Source: Pseudomonas sp. TNT3
Lineage (GTDB): Bacteria > Pseudomonadota > Gammaproteobacteria > Pseudomonadales > Pseudomonadaceae
Length of the DNA: 43,318 nucleotides
Direction: 5' to 3'
Assembly (NCBI RefSeq): GCF_010095445.2
Contig: NZ_WFGV02000048.1
Location: forward strand, 1 to 43,318
The translations under genes and the position numbers were made by a program. Below are positions 27,964 to 36,104 of this stretch, one piece after another. The first letter of the stretch is position 1, and each line of letters begins with the position of its first letter. The notes under the pieces were generated by a model, which saw only the letters and a program-made list of their open reading frames with translations, made no database searches and was not told the origin of the DNA.

Positions 27964-28688
27964 CACAGTGCTCTCTCAAGCGGTTTGCGGGCCACCACAT
28001 TGACCAGGGTTTCTTCCCGCTGGCCAAAGGGCTTTGGCTGACGCAAGCCGAAGCGTTCAAGCAAACCGAAATCCCTGGCGCGGCTCCACCACAGGTACGG
28101 GTACGAAACGTTCTGCGGACTGAATTCGAAACCCTGTTGGCGGATCATCTGCAGATACCCGGCAGCGCTTTTCTGCACGTGCATCGGATGACGAAACAAC
28201 CAGCGAATCACCCACGTATCAATGTAAGCCTCGGTGGACTCGGCGAACAGCAGATAACCGCCCGGCTTGAGCACCCGGTAGAACTCGGCCAGGGCTTCGT
28301 CTTGCTCGACCAGATGGTGGAACGTCTGGTGGCAAAACAGCAGGTCAACGCTGGCATCCGGCACGTTGATGCGGGCGCAGTCGCTGCCGATCAACTCAAC
28401 TTCCATCCCCTGACGGGCCGCTTCTTCACGGCTAAGGAGCAAGCTGTGTGGGTCGGCGTCCAGACCGATCAATCGCTGAGGCGAGAAGCTCTGTTGCAGG
28501 TACTGAAACGACTTGCCCTGACCGCAACCGGCATCCAGCAACACGGGATTGCACGGCAGCGCTTCAGTGAACAGGTTGCGCAAATCATTGATGGCGACTC
28601 GCAACACATGGTGCTGCCAGGTATGGCTGCGCAGGAACCAGAAGCCGAAGCGGGTTTCCTCGACGTAGTTGTCGCTCAGGTAACTCAT
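27963..28688 (-). CDS. SAM-dependent methyltransferase
   Basis: A class I methyltransferase of 241 residues. Motif I is LLDAGCGQGKSFQYL (about 50-64), followed by IGLDADPHSL and the post-I region VDLLFCHQTFHHL, then LKPGGYLLFAES. It could methylate the aryl head group or the polyene; methylated aryl heads are known in this pigment class. The start overlaps the stop of the flavoprotein gene by four bases. The substrate is an inference from cluster membership. Confidence 0.88.
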   Translation of the reverse strand: MSYLSDNYVEETRFGFWFLRSHTWQHHVLRVAINDLRNLFTEALPCNPVLLDAGCGQGKSFQYLQQSFSPQRLIGLDADPHSLLLSREEAARQGMEVELIGSDCARINVPDASVDLLFCHQTFHHLVEQDEALAEFYRVLKPGGYLLFAESTEAYIDTWVIRWLFRHPMHVQKSAAGYLQMIRQQGFEFSPQNVSYPYLWWSRARDFGLLERFGLRQPKPFGQREETLVNVVARKPLERAL

Positions 28689-29932
28689 GTCGCATCCCTT
28701 GCACAGAGCTCCGACAGCATGCGCAGTCGGCGTTTGGGTTCGGCAACGAACGGGTTGCGCACGTCCCAGGCATAGCCCGCTAGGATTGCGCTGATCATGC
28801 GGCGGATATCGGGTGAGCTGTCCGGGTGGTAAATCACGTCCTGGAAAGTCCCGGCGTACCAGCCTTCGACGTAGCAGCGGAACGTGTCCACGCCACGCTT
28901 GAGCGGTTCGGCAAATTCGGTCTGCCAGTCGACGCTTTCGCCTTGCAGTTGGCGGTGCAGAGCGGCGGCGGCCATGCTCGCCGAACGCATGGCGATGGTC
29001 ACGCCCGAGGAGAAGACCGGATCAAGGAATTCCGCCGCATTACCCAGCAACGCAAAGCCCGGGCCGTGCAGGGTTTTGACGTTGGCGGAGTAACCGCCGA
29101 TGGTGCGCGCCGGCGTATCCCACACGGCATTGTTCAGCACGCCGGACAGGCTAGGGGTTTCAGCGATGAATCCGCGCAGGCAGTCGTCGAGATTATCGGC
29201 GCGACCTTCGAAATGTTCCGCCGCCGCGACCACGCCTACCGAGCATCGGCCATTGCTGAAGGGGATGGTCCAGAACCAGATGTCGCGTTGGGTCGGGTGG
29301 GTGGTGACGAGGATTTTCGTGCGGTCGAAAGACGGGTTGTCGATATGGTCTTCGACGTGGGTGAACACGGCCTGGCGCACCGGAAAATTCGAGGGCGCTT
29401 CGAGGTCGAGCAAGCGCGGCAGGACGCGGCCGTAACCACTGGCATCGAGCATGAACCCGGCTTCGATCTGGTACTCGCTGCCGTCTTCTCGCTGCACACC
29501 GAGCAGGGGGTTTGGCCGGTCGATATCAACGCTGACAATGGCTTCGCCGTAGCGGACTTCCACGCCTTGCAACGCGGCCTGATCCGCCAGCAGCTTGTCG
29601 AAATCGGCGCGCTGTACCTGGAAGGTGGTGGGCTTGCCGTTGCTGAAGGTGTCACCAAAATCAAAGGCGCTGTACTGCTCGCCCCAGGCGAAGGCGGCGC
29701 CGGTTTTCAGCTGGAACCCGGCGGCGTTCACTGCCTCGAGCATGCCGGCTTCTTCGACGAAATCCAGGCAGTGGGACAGCAGGCTTTCGCCGATGGAAAA
29801 CCTCGGGAAATGCTGGCGCTCGATCATCAGCACATCGTGCCCCTTGCGCTTGAGCAGCGCGGCGGCGATTGCGCCCGACGGGCCTGCACCGATGACAACA
29901 ACCTGGCGACGTTCCATTTCAACTGTTGGCAT
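28685..29932 (-). CDS. FAD-dependent oxidoreductase, halogenase-like
   Basis: A 415-residue flavoprotein. The FAD-binding start is VVVIGAGPSGAIAAALLKRKGHDVLMIER, then FSIGESLL. Two features resemble flavin-dependent halogenases: GFQLKTGAAFAWG with a lysine in the place of the halogenase lysine, and DIWFWTIPF, which fits WxWxIP. Geranylgeranyl-reductase and hydroxylase relatives share the fold, so the reaction may be hydroxylation, dehydrogenation or halogenation. The ATG at 29932 has AAGGA seven bases upstream and overlaps the previous gene by 14 bp. It probably decorates the polyene or its aryl head. Confidence 0.82.
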   Translation of the reverse strand: MPTVEMERRQVVVIGAGPSGAIAAALLKRKGHDVLMIERQHFPRFSIGESLLSHCLDFVEEAGMLEAVNAAGFQLKTGAAFAWGEQYSAFDFGDTFSNGKPTTFQVQRADFDKLLADQAALQGVEVRYGEAIVSVDIDRPNPLLGVQREDGSEYQIEAGFMLDASGYGRVLPRLLDLEAPSNFPVRQAVFTHVEDHIDNPSFDRTKILVTTHPTQRDIWFWTIPFSNGRCSVGVVAAAEHFEGRADNLDDCLRGFIAETPSLSGVLNNAVWDTPARTIGGYSANVKTLHGPGFALLGNAAEFLDPVFSSGVTIAMRSASMAAAALHRQLQGESVDWQTEFAEPLKRGVDTFRCYVEGWYAGTFQDVIYHPDSSPDIRRMISAILAGYAWDVRNPFVAEPKRRLRMLSELCARDAT

Positions 29933-31076
29933 GGGGATTCCTTGTCGGGGCGGCGATGTTCATGGGGGTTCGGTGCATACCGGCCAGTGCCGGCAGCAGT
30001 GTCGCAATCAGGCCCATCAGCATCAGCGCAAAGTACAGCGCCGGGCTGATGAGTTGTTGTTGCAACAGCAGGTTGAGAAAGACGATCTCACTCAAACCGC
30101 GAATGTTCAGCAGGATACTTTCGCGCCAGCGGCTGGCGCCTTCGAACGATGCACCGGCCCAGCCCAGGCCGAGCCAGTTGCCCAGCAGTTTACTGGCAAT
30201 CGGCAACAGCAGCAGTGCACTCAGTTGCAGTCCGCTGAGGCTGTCCATGGCGCTGTGGACGTTGATCTGCACGATACCGAACGTGAGGATCAGCGGGATC
30301 GCAATGTACGTCTGCAGGCGACTCATCCACAGGGCCGGCAGCGGCAGAATCAGCGGCACTTTCAATGTGGCCATGCACAACAGATAACCGATGCCGAGAA
30401 TCAGCGCGTTAAGCCTGTAGTGTTCCGCGAGCACCAGCAGGGCGAAGAAGCAGCCACTGTGCAGCAACGGTTGGCGCAGCCTGAGCAGACGCAGCAGCAA
30501 CGGCAGGCACGCCCCGGCGAGTGGCAGCAACAGGCTGCTCAGGTGCAGGCTGCCCTGGGCGATGGCGAACAGGGTCCAGCACGTGAGGTCGATCAGGATC
30601 GCGGTTTGCACCAGTCGCCGAGTGGCGGCAGTCGGGTAGTTGATGTGCCGCAGGTACAGGTACAACACCGGGATCGCGGTAATGGCGAACAGCAAACCGA
30701 CCGCCAGTGAACTGATCCACGGTTGCGCCGGCAGCAGCCAAGCGGCCGTCGCCAGTCCGCAGGCGAACGGAATGCAGAAACTCGGCAGAGCGATTTTCAG
30801 GCTCTGGCGATCAAGGCGCAGGTCGATCACATCACTGAGGATGTGTCCCAGCAGCAGGGCAAAACTCAGGCTGTAGAGATTTTTCAACCAGGTTGGCGAG
30901 ATCAGTTGAGCGCCGCTCAACTGCCAGCCCGGCTCGATCCAGAAGTACATCAACAGCGGCAAGCCGAGGGTCGCCAGGAGCAATTGGCTGACGATCGGGA
31001 TCAGGCCGAAGTGGCGCCCGACACGAGTGGCCACGGCGAACAGCACCAGGGCCATTGCCCAAAACCCGAGGATCAT
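29919..31076 (-). CDS. CPA2-like (Na+/H+ exchanger family) membrane protein
   Basis: A very hydrophobic 385-residue protein with eleven to twelve predicted helices. The C-terminal NIRGLSEIVFLNLLLQQQLISPALYFALML mirrors the NTRGLxELVVLN region of cation:proton antiporters of the CPA2 family. The ion-binding helix (TAILIDLTCWTLFAIA) has one Asp where active exchangers usually carry two acidic residues, so true antiport is uncertain. The start at 31076 overlaps the exporter stop (ATGA). Its presence within the operon suggests a role in export or membrane energetics of the product. Confidence 0.75.
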   Translation of the reverse strand: MILGFWAMALVLFAVATRVGRHFGLIPIVSQLLLATLGLPLLMYFWIEPGWQLSGAQLISPTWLKNLYSLSFALLLGHILSDVIDLRLDRQSLKIALPSFCIPFACGLATAAWLLPAQPWISSLAVGLLFAITAIPVLYLYLRHINYPTAATRRLVQTAILIDLTCWTLFAIAQGSLHLSSLLLPLAGACLPLLLRLLRLRQPLLHSGCFFALLVLAEHYRLNALILGIGYLLCMATLKVPLILPLPALWMSRLQTYIAIPLILTFGIVQINVHSAMDSLSGLQLSALLLLPIASKLLGNWLGLGWAGASFEGASRWRESILLNIRGLSEIVFLNLLLQQQLISPALYFALMLMGLIATLLPALAGMHRTPMNIAAPTRNPHANS

Positions 31077-33418
31077 CACGCTGCCCGCTCCGCAACCACA
31101 ACCGCATGTTTTTGGCGCCCGGCCCACGGCGCCAGCATGAAGCTGAAGGCCAGGCCCAGGCTCACCGAGAGGCCAAAGTTGCTGACGGCAGGGGTGCTCG
31201 AAACCGCGAGTAAACCGAACGACAGCCAGGTGGTCAGCGCTGCCAGCAAGGTGCCCAGCAGGCTCACGGCAGCGCCGCCGACCTGCTCGCGCATGAGGAT
31301 CGCGTAATCGACACTGATCGCCGTCACCAGCAGCAGGCCGAACAGGCTGAACAACGTCAGCGGTTGTCCCAGCCAGCCCAGACTGGCCAGGCTACACAGT
31401 GCGGCCAGCAACGGCAGGGCGACGATGCGCAGGGCACCGCCGAGGCCGAACGGCAGGATCAGCACCAGCACGATCAATACGCAGGAGGCGAGTTTCAATT
31501 CAGCGGCGCTGATCTGGGTGGCGGCAAACACCGAATTCAGTTCACCGAGGCGATCGACCAGTTCCACTCCCGGCAAGTCCCTCGCCTGAATTTGCAGCAG
31601 CGCAGGGTTGTTCAGACCTTGCAGGCTGACCATGGCCGCCACACCGCCGTCATCGGTCGGGCCCAGCCAGAGGGGGCGATAAGGCTCCGCCAAGGGGCCG
31701 GCCAGTGCCGCGTCGATGTCCTGAGTGGGCAAAGCCTGCAGCTTCGTCACTTCGGCGTGCAGCGCTTCGGCCGGCACACCGAGGTCGAGCAGTGGCTGCC
31801 AGAATTGCGCCAGTTTTTGCAGCGCTTCGCGCACCTGCAACTGCTCGCTTGGCTGACTGACCAATTGATTGAGCGAGAGGTAGCCCTGAAGTTTTTCCAG
31901 GTTGACCAGTTGATCCAGGCGGTCGCTCAGCGCGGTTTGCCGTTCGAGCAATTCCTCTTGATTGGTCGCCCGCACCAGGAAGAATTGACTGGTGGGCTGA
32001 TAGCCGGTGATGCGCGCAATGGCTTGAGCTTCATCGGTCAATTGCTGCGGTGCGCCGACCCATTGGCGAATATCGTTCTTGCTGTCGAGCTTCAACAGAC
32101 CGCCCACGCAGAAGGCGATCAGCAAGGCCAGCAGCACCGGCGTGCTGGCATGTTTGAGCAATGCCTCGCGCAGCTTCAGCAAGTATTCGGAGACTGTCAG
32201 CGGCCATTGCGCTGGTCGCAGATCGACGCCCTTGAGCAGCGCAGGTAACAGGCACACCGCAGACAGGTAAGCGCCAAGCAGCCCGGCGGCAGAGAACACG
32301 GCGATCTGGGTCAGGGCCGGAAAGGGCGTCCAGGCCAGGGCGAGATAGCCGATGCAGCTGGTGATCAGGCTCAGCGTCAGGCCGGGCAACGTCAGGCGCA
32401 AGGCCGGCCAACTGTGCCAGGGTTTCAGGCTCCAGCTCTTGGACAGGTAATGCAGCGGGTAGTCGACGGCAACGCCGATCAGGCTCGAACCCAGCACCAG
32501 CGTCATGACATGCATATGACCGAACAACGCGACGCACGCGACTGCGCCGAACAGCATGCCCACCAGTACCGGGACGAACGCGAGCACAACGCGCCAGCGT
32601 CGGAAGGCCAGCAACAGCAACAGCAAAATCCCGACCGTCGCGCCGCCGCCCACCCAGGTCATCTCGCGGGTGGCTTGCTGCTGGCCATTGGCGGCGTACA
32701 GCAAGCCACTGGCGGCGAGTAGTTGCACGTCGGCCTGCGCCGCTTCTTCGCGACTGGTCTGGAGCAGCTCGGCCACTTGCAACGGCAGCTTCAAGTCGAA
32801 AGCGTTGCCGGTGGTGCGTGCGCGCAGCAACACCCAACTTTTGCCGTCGGCGTCGGCAATCAGCGCGCCGCTGCCGATGTCCAGCTGCACTGCGCCGTGC
32901 TGCGGCTGGCTGTTCTGGATGCGTCCGGTCAGGCCGAGCCAGTCATCCTGGCTCGGTACCAGCGTGAAGCCAGTGAAAGGGTCGAACAGCGCTTGTACGC
33001 GCTGTTGGATGAACGCGTCAGGATGCTCGATCAGCTGTTGCCGATCCTCTGCGGAAAGCATTGCCAATCGACCTTGCAACAGTTGCGTGCGCAACGCCGG
33101 CAGGTCGGCTTGCAGGTTCCACTGGACCTTTTCGAACAGGCCGCTGGCCTGCCACTGCTCCCCGAGTTTCTGCGCCATCGCGACGGCTTGCTGGCGATCG
33201 GTATGGCCGACCAGCACCAGCATTTCCCGGTTTAGCGGTTCTTGCATGCGTTGTTCGGCGCGCAGTTCCAATGCGTCCGGGGCGGTGCCCGGCACCAACT
33301 CCATGAGGTTGGCCGACAGCGGAGGGCCGTCACGCCATTGCCAACCAGCGAGCGCTAGCACCGCCAGCAGCAGGATCAGAAAGAACGTGGGGAGCCTGCG
33401 TTCATTCGGCAAAGTCAT
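31076..33418 (-). CDS. MMPL/RND-family exporter (ApeM-like)
   Basis: A 780-residue inner-membrane exporter of the MMPL class. It has two halves, each with a large periplasmic domain and a block of five to six helices (ATVGILLLLLLAFRRWRVVLAFVPVLVGMLFGAVACVALF in pieces; RIVALPLLAALCSLASLGWLG then FSLFGLLLVTAISVDYAIL). The intramembrane Asp motifs GVAVDYPLHY and ISVDYAILM are conserved. It is likely to flip or export the aryl-polyene lipid, working with the LolA-like carrier encoded just upstream in the operon. The ATG at 33418 follows GGAG closely; an alternative ATG lies at 33430. Confidence 0.88.
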   Translation of the reverse strand: MTLPNERRLPTFFLILLLAVLALAGWQWRDGPPLSANLMELVPGTAPDALELRAEQRMQEPLNREMLVLVGHTDRQQAVAMAQKLGEQWQASGLFEKVQWNLQADLPALRTQLLQGRLAMLSAEDRQQLIEHPDAFIQQRVQALFDPFTGFTLVPSQDDWLGLTGRIQNSQPQHGAVQLDIGSGALIADADGKSWVLLRARTTGNAFDLKLPLQVAELLQTSREEAAQADVQLLAASGLLYAANGQQQATREMTWVGGGATVGILLLLLLAFRRWRVVLAFVPVLVGMLFGAVACVALFGHMHVMTLVLGSSLIGVAVDYPLHYLSKSWSLKPWHSWPALRLTLPGLTLSLITSCIGYLALAWTPFPALTQIAVFSAAGLLGAYLSAVCLLPALLKGVDLRPAQWPLTVSEYLLKLREALLKHASTPVLLALLIAFCVGGLLKLDSKNDIRQWVGAPQQLTDEAQAIARITGYQPTSQFFLVRATNQEELLERQTALSDRLDQLVNLEKLQGYLSLNQLVSQPSEQLQVREALQKLAQFWQPLLDLGVPAEALHAEVTKLQALPTQDIDAALAGPLAEPYRPLWLGPTDDGGVAAMVSLQGLNNPALLQIQARDLPGVELVDRLGELNSVFAATQISAAELKLASCVLIVLVLILPFGLGGALRIVALPLLAALCSLASLGWLGQPLTLFSLFGLLLVTAISVDYAILMREQVGGAAVSLLGTLLAALTTWLSFGLLAVSSTPAVSNFGLSVSLGLAFSFMLAPWAGRQKHAVVVAERAA

Positions 33419-34145
33419 GCTGCTCCGCATCGGTTAACGGTTGTGCGCTGGTGCTGTCCTGCATGCGCAGCAGCGTGCTGTCGCCCTGGGTTTCCAGCAG
33501 TTCGATGCTGTGCACCAACTCACCCCCGGTGATGTTGATCTGGTTGAACACCTGCTTGAGCAACATCGAGCGGGGGATCAAGGTCAGCTTCCAGTCCTGT
33601 GCGTCGCCGCTTAGCGACAGCTCGAAATCCCTGGTCAGTCCGCTGCTGTCACCTTGCAAGACGGCGAGGAACAAACGGTTCTGCTCGGCGCCGGCACTTT
33701 TGCCCGGTAGCAGTTGCCAACCGTTGGCATCACGTCGTGAGATGCCTTTGTCGTTGATGCGGTAATCCTGTTGCAGCGGCGTTTTCAGTAACCACAGCAG
33801 GCCCTGATTTTTTGCGAGAACGAACGTGCCCTTGCTGGTCAACGGTTGAGGCAGGGCGCGCAGGTGTTTTTCCTGAATGAAACTGCCGTGGATCACATCG
33901 GGTTTGGCCAGTTGATTGCTGAGTTGTTGCAGATCAAACGCCTGTGCCGCCGACACACCCAACATTAAAACCAAGCCCGCCACCATCCTGTAGCAGCTGC
34001 CGAGCCCGCGAGGCTGCGTTCGGCGGCGAAGCCGTCGTGAAACCTGAGCATGCGGTATCTCGCCGGGCGTCTGCTTAGGTCGAGCGCGACCCCGGAGCCG
34101 ACGCAGGCTTCGCCAGCTGCTACAGAGGATCGTCAGCAGGTTCAT
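33402..34145 (-). CDS. LolA-like outer-membrane carrier with in-frame palindromic insertion
   Basis: A periplasmic LolA-family carrier (FDLQQLSNQLAKPDVIHGSFIQEKHLRALPQPLTSKG is the diagnostic N-terminal strand pattern). From ATG 34145 it is 247 residues. Residues 7-53 are encoded by a 138-bp palindromic repeat (33988-34125) placed between MNLLTIL and MVAGLVLMLGVSAAQA. Removing exactly 138 bp restores one continuous short signal peptide in frame. Translation may instead begin at ATG 33986, giving a 194-residue protein with a truncated signal sequence. The start at 34145 overlaps the thioesterase gene by 4 bp; the stop overlaps the exporter gene. Confidence 0.85.
   Translation of the reverse strand: MNLLTILCSSWRSLRRLRGRARPKQTPGEIPHAQVSRRLRRRTQPRGLGSCYRMVAGLVLMLGVSAAQAFDLQQLSNQLAKPDVIHGSFIQEKHLRALPQPLTSKGTFVLAKNQGLLWLLKTPLQQDYRINDKGISRRDANGWQLLPGKSAGAEQNRLFLAVLQGDSSGLTRDFELSLSGDAQDWKLTLIPRSMLLKQVFNQINITGGELVHSIELLETQGDSTLLRMQDSTSAQPLTDAEQHDFAE
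33988..34125. repeat. Palindromic repeat inside the LolA-like gene
   Basis: A 138-bp element bounded by CTGTAGCAGCTG (33988-33999) and its inverse CAGCTGCTACAG (34114-34125), with further internal palindromy (GCGGCGAAGCCGTCG, GGCTTCGCC). The same end sequence bounds the repeat at 37769-37895. The length is a multiple of three, so the host reading frame stays open. Confidence 0.92.
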
Positions 34146-34567
34146 GGAAGCATCCTTTCGACTGCGTCGGTGAAGACCTTGGGCGATGCGAGTTGCATCT
34201 CACGGCTGTCCATGTCGACAGCGACTTGCACGGACACGGCGCGGGTCAGGCGTTCGCCGGTGTCCAGGTCGCTGATCAGGTAGTTGATCTTCAGGCGGTT
34301 TTCCCATTCCACCAGATTGGCCCGCACGTTCAGCTTCTGGCCGAACACGGCGCCACGCACGTAACGCAGTTGCAGGTCGATGACCGGCCAGGCATAGCCC
34401 GACTCGACCATGGCGGTGTAGTTGTGGCCGATCTTGTCCAGCAACGCGCAACGGGCGACTTCGAGGTATTTGACGTAATGGCCGTGCCAGACGACGTGCA
34501 TGGTGTCGACGTCGAAAAATGGCACCTGGATTTCCGTATCGGTGTGAAGCACGCCCCTGCTACGCAT
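34142..34567 (-). CDS. Acyl-CoA/ACP thioesterase, YbgC/4HBT family
   Basis: A 141-residue hotdog thioesterase. The 4-hydroxybenzoyl-CoA thioesterase signature is VPFFDVDTMHVVWHGHYVKYLEVARCALLD, with the catalytic Asp in DVD and the following H..Y. It may release stalled or finished acyl chains in aryl-polyene synthesis. The ATG at 34567 has GGAGG four bases upstream and is preferred over 34591. It overlaps the lyase gene by 8 bp and the LolA-like gene by 4 bp. Confidence 0.88.
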   Translation of the reverse strand: MRSRGVLHTDTEIQVPFFDVDTMHVVWHGHYVKYLEVARCALLDKIGHNYTAMVESGYAWPVIDLQLRYVRGAVFGQKLNVRANLVEWENRLKINYLISDLDTGERLTRAVSVQVAVDMDSREMQLASPKVFTDAVERMLP

Positions 34568-36104
34568 GAAGCCTCCAGTGTTGTTCGGCAATTCGCTTGA
34601 GGCACAGACGCAATTCGCCTTCCAGTGCCCTATCTTCGATGACCGGCGGGAAGTCCTTGCCCAGGGCTTCGTGCATGGCCGCCAGGGCCGGTGGCAGAGG
34701 ACGCGCGTCCTCGGCTTTGCTGCGCAACCAGACGCCTTGATTGGCGGCCAGCAGCGTGGCGGCAGCGACCTGCTCGGTCAGTTCAAGCACGCGAATGGCG
34801 TCCCGCGCCGCGATGGTGCCCATGCTCACCTTGTCCTGGTTGTGACACTCGGTGGAGCGCGAAAACACACTGGCGGGCATGGTATTTTTCAGCGCTTCGG
34901 CGGTCCAGGCACTGGTACCGATCTGCACCGCCTTGAAGCCATGGTTGAGCATCGCGCGATCAGCTTTGGCGCCGGACAGATTGCTCGGCAGGCCGTGGTT
35001 GTAACGCTCGTCCACCAGCAGCGCCAGTTGGCGATCCAGCAGATCGGCGACGTTGGCGACCAAGTTCTTCAGGCTGTCCATCGCGAAGGCAATGTGACCG
35101 CCGTAAAAGTGCCCGCCGTGCAGCACACGCTCGGCTTCGGCGTCGATGATCGGGTTGTCATTGGCGCTGTTGAGCTCGATTTCGATGAAGGAGCGCAGCC
35201 AGTTCAGGCTGTCAGCCAGCACGCCGAGAACGTGCGGCGCACAACGCAGGGAATAGCGGTCCTGCAGGCGATGCAGCGGTGCAGTCGGCGCGTCGATTGC
35301 CAGGTCCTTGCGCAGCCAGGCGGCCACTTGCATCTGCCCGGGATGAGGCTTGGCGGCGAACAGGCGCTCGTCGAAGTGCTCCGGATTGCCTTGCAGCGCA
35401 ACCACGTTCAGCGCCGTGATGCGCGTGGCGAGTTGCAACAGGTAATCGGCGCGGGCATAGGCCAGGCAAGCGAGGCCGGTCATGACGGCAGTACCGTTCA
35501 TCAACGCCAGCGCTTCCTTGGGACGCAGCACCAACGGCTCCCAGCCGAGTTCGTCATGCACATCAGCGGCCTGTCGACGTTCGCCACGGAACATCACCTC
35601 GCGTTCTCCCGATAACGTCGCGGCAACATAGGACAACGGCGTCAGATCCCCGCTGGCGCCTACCGAACCTTCCTCGGGAATCAGCGGCAGGATGTCGTGT
35701 TCGATGAACGCCTGGAGGCGTTCGAGCAGTTCCACGCGAACCCCGGACACTCCTTGGCACAGCGACTGCAAACGTGCGGCGAGTACCGCACGAGTCGCCT
35801 GGGCGTCGAGCAATTTGCCCAGGCCGCAGCCGTGGAACGTGTAGAGATGACGGGGCAACGCCTCGACGTGATGCAGCGGCACCGCCACCACGCAAGAGTC
35901 GCCATAACCGGTGGTGACACCGTAGATCACACCTTCCTTGTCCAGCAGGGAATCCAGGAACTGCGCGCCCTTGGCGATACGCCGACGGAACTCGGGGTCG
36001 CCTTGCAATTGCGTCGACGCCTGACGGTTGGCCAGGGCCAGCACGTCTTCGATGGACAAAGGGAGTTCGCCGAAAGTTACCGGCTCAAGCGTTGGCGTCG
36101 TCAT
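34560..36104 (-). CDS. Aromatic amino acid lyase (HAL/TAL/PAL family)
   Basis: A 514-residue MIO enzyme. The self-made MIO prosthetic group forms from Ala150-Ser151-Gly152 (GSVGASGDLTPLSYVA), and the catalytic Tyr61 is in YGVTTGYG. Family members remove ammonia from His, Tyr or Phe; in pigment clusters the product would be an aryl acrylate such as coumarate used as starter. The selectivity dyad region reads RHLYTFHGCG, which puts Phe90-His91 at the sites that are Ser-His in histidine lyases and His-Leu in tyrosine lyases, so substrate choice is open. It overlaps the neighbouring acyltransferase and thioesterase genes. Confidence 0.9.
   Translation of the reverse strand: MTTPTLEPVTFGELPLSIEDVLALANRQASTQLQGDPEFRRRIAKGAQFLDSLLDKEGVIYGVTTGYGDSCVVAVPLHHVEALPRHLYTFHGCGLGKLLDAQATRAVLAARLQSLCQGVSGVRVELLERLQAFIEHDILPLIPEEGSVGASGDLTPLSYVAATLSGEREVMFRGERRQAADVHDELGWEPLVLRPKEALALMNGTAVMTGLACLAYARADYLLQLATRITALNVVALQGNPEHFDERLFAAKPHPGQMQVAAWLRKDLAIDAPTAPLHRLQDRYSLRCAPHVLGVLADSLNWLRSFIEIELNSANDNPIIDAEAERVLHGGHFYGGHIAFAMDSLKNLVANVADLLDRQLALLVDERYNHGLPSNLSGAKADRAMLNHGFKAVQIGTSAWTAEALKNTMPASVFSRSTECHNQDKVSMGTIAARDAIRVLELTEQVAAATLLAANQGVWLRSKAEDARPLPPALAAMHEALGKDFPPVIEDRALEGELRLCLKRIAEQHWRLHA

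Noticed and set aside
29595..30710. A 371-codon plus-strand frame across the flavoprotein and CPA2-like genes
   Set aside because: Gln/Ala-rich shadow frame crossing two real genes on the other strand, with no domain.
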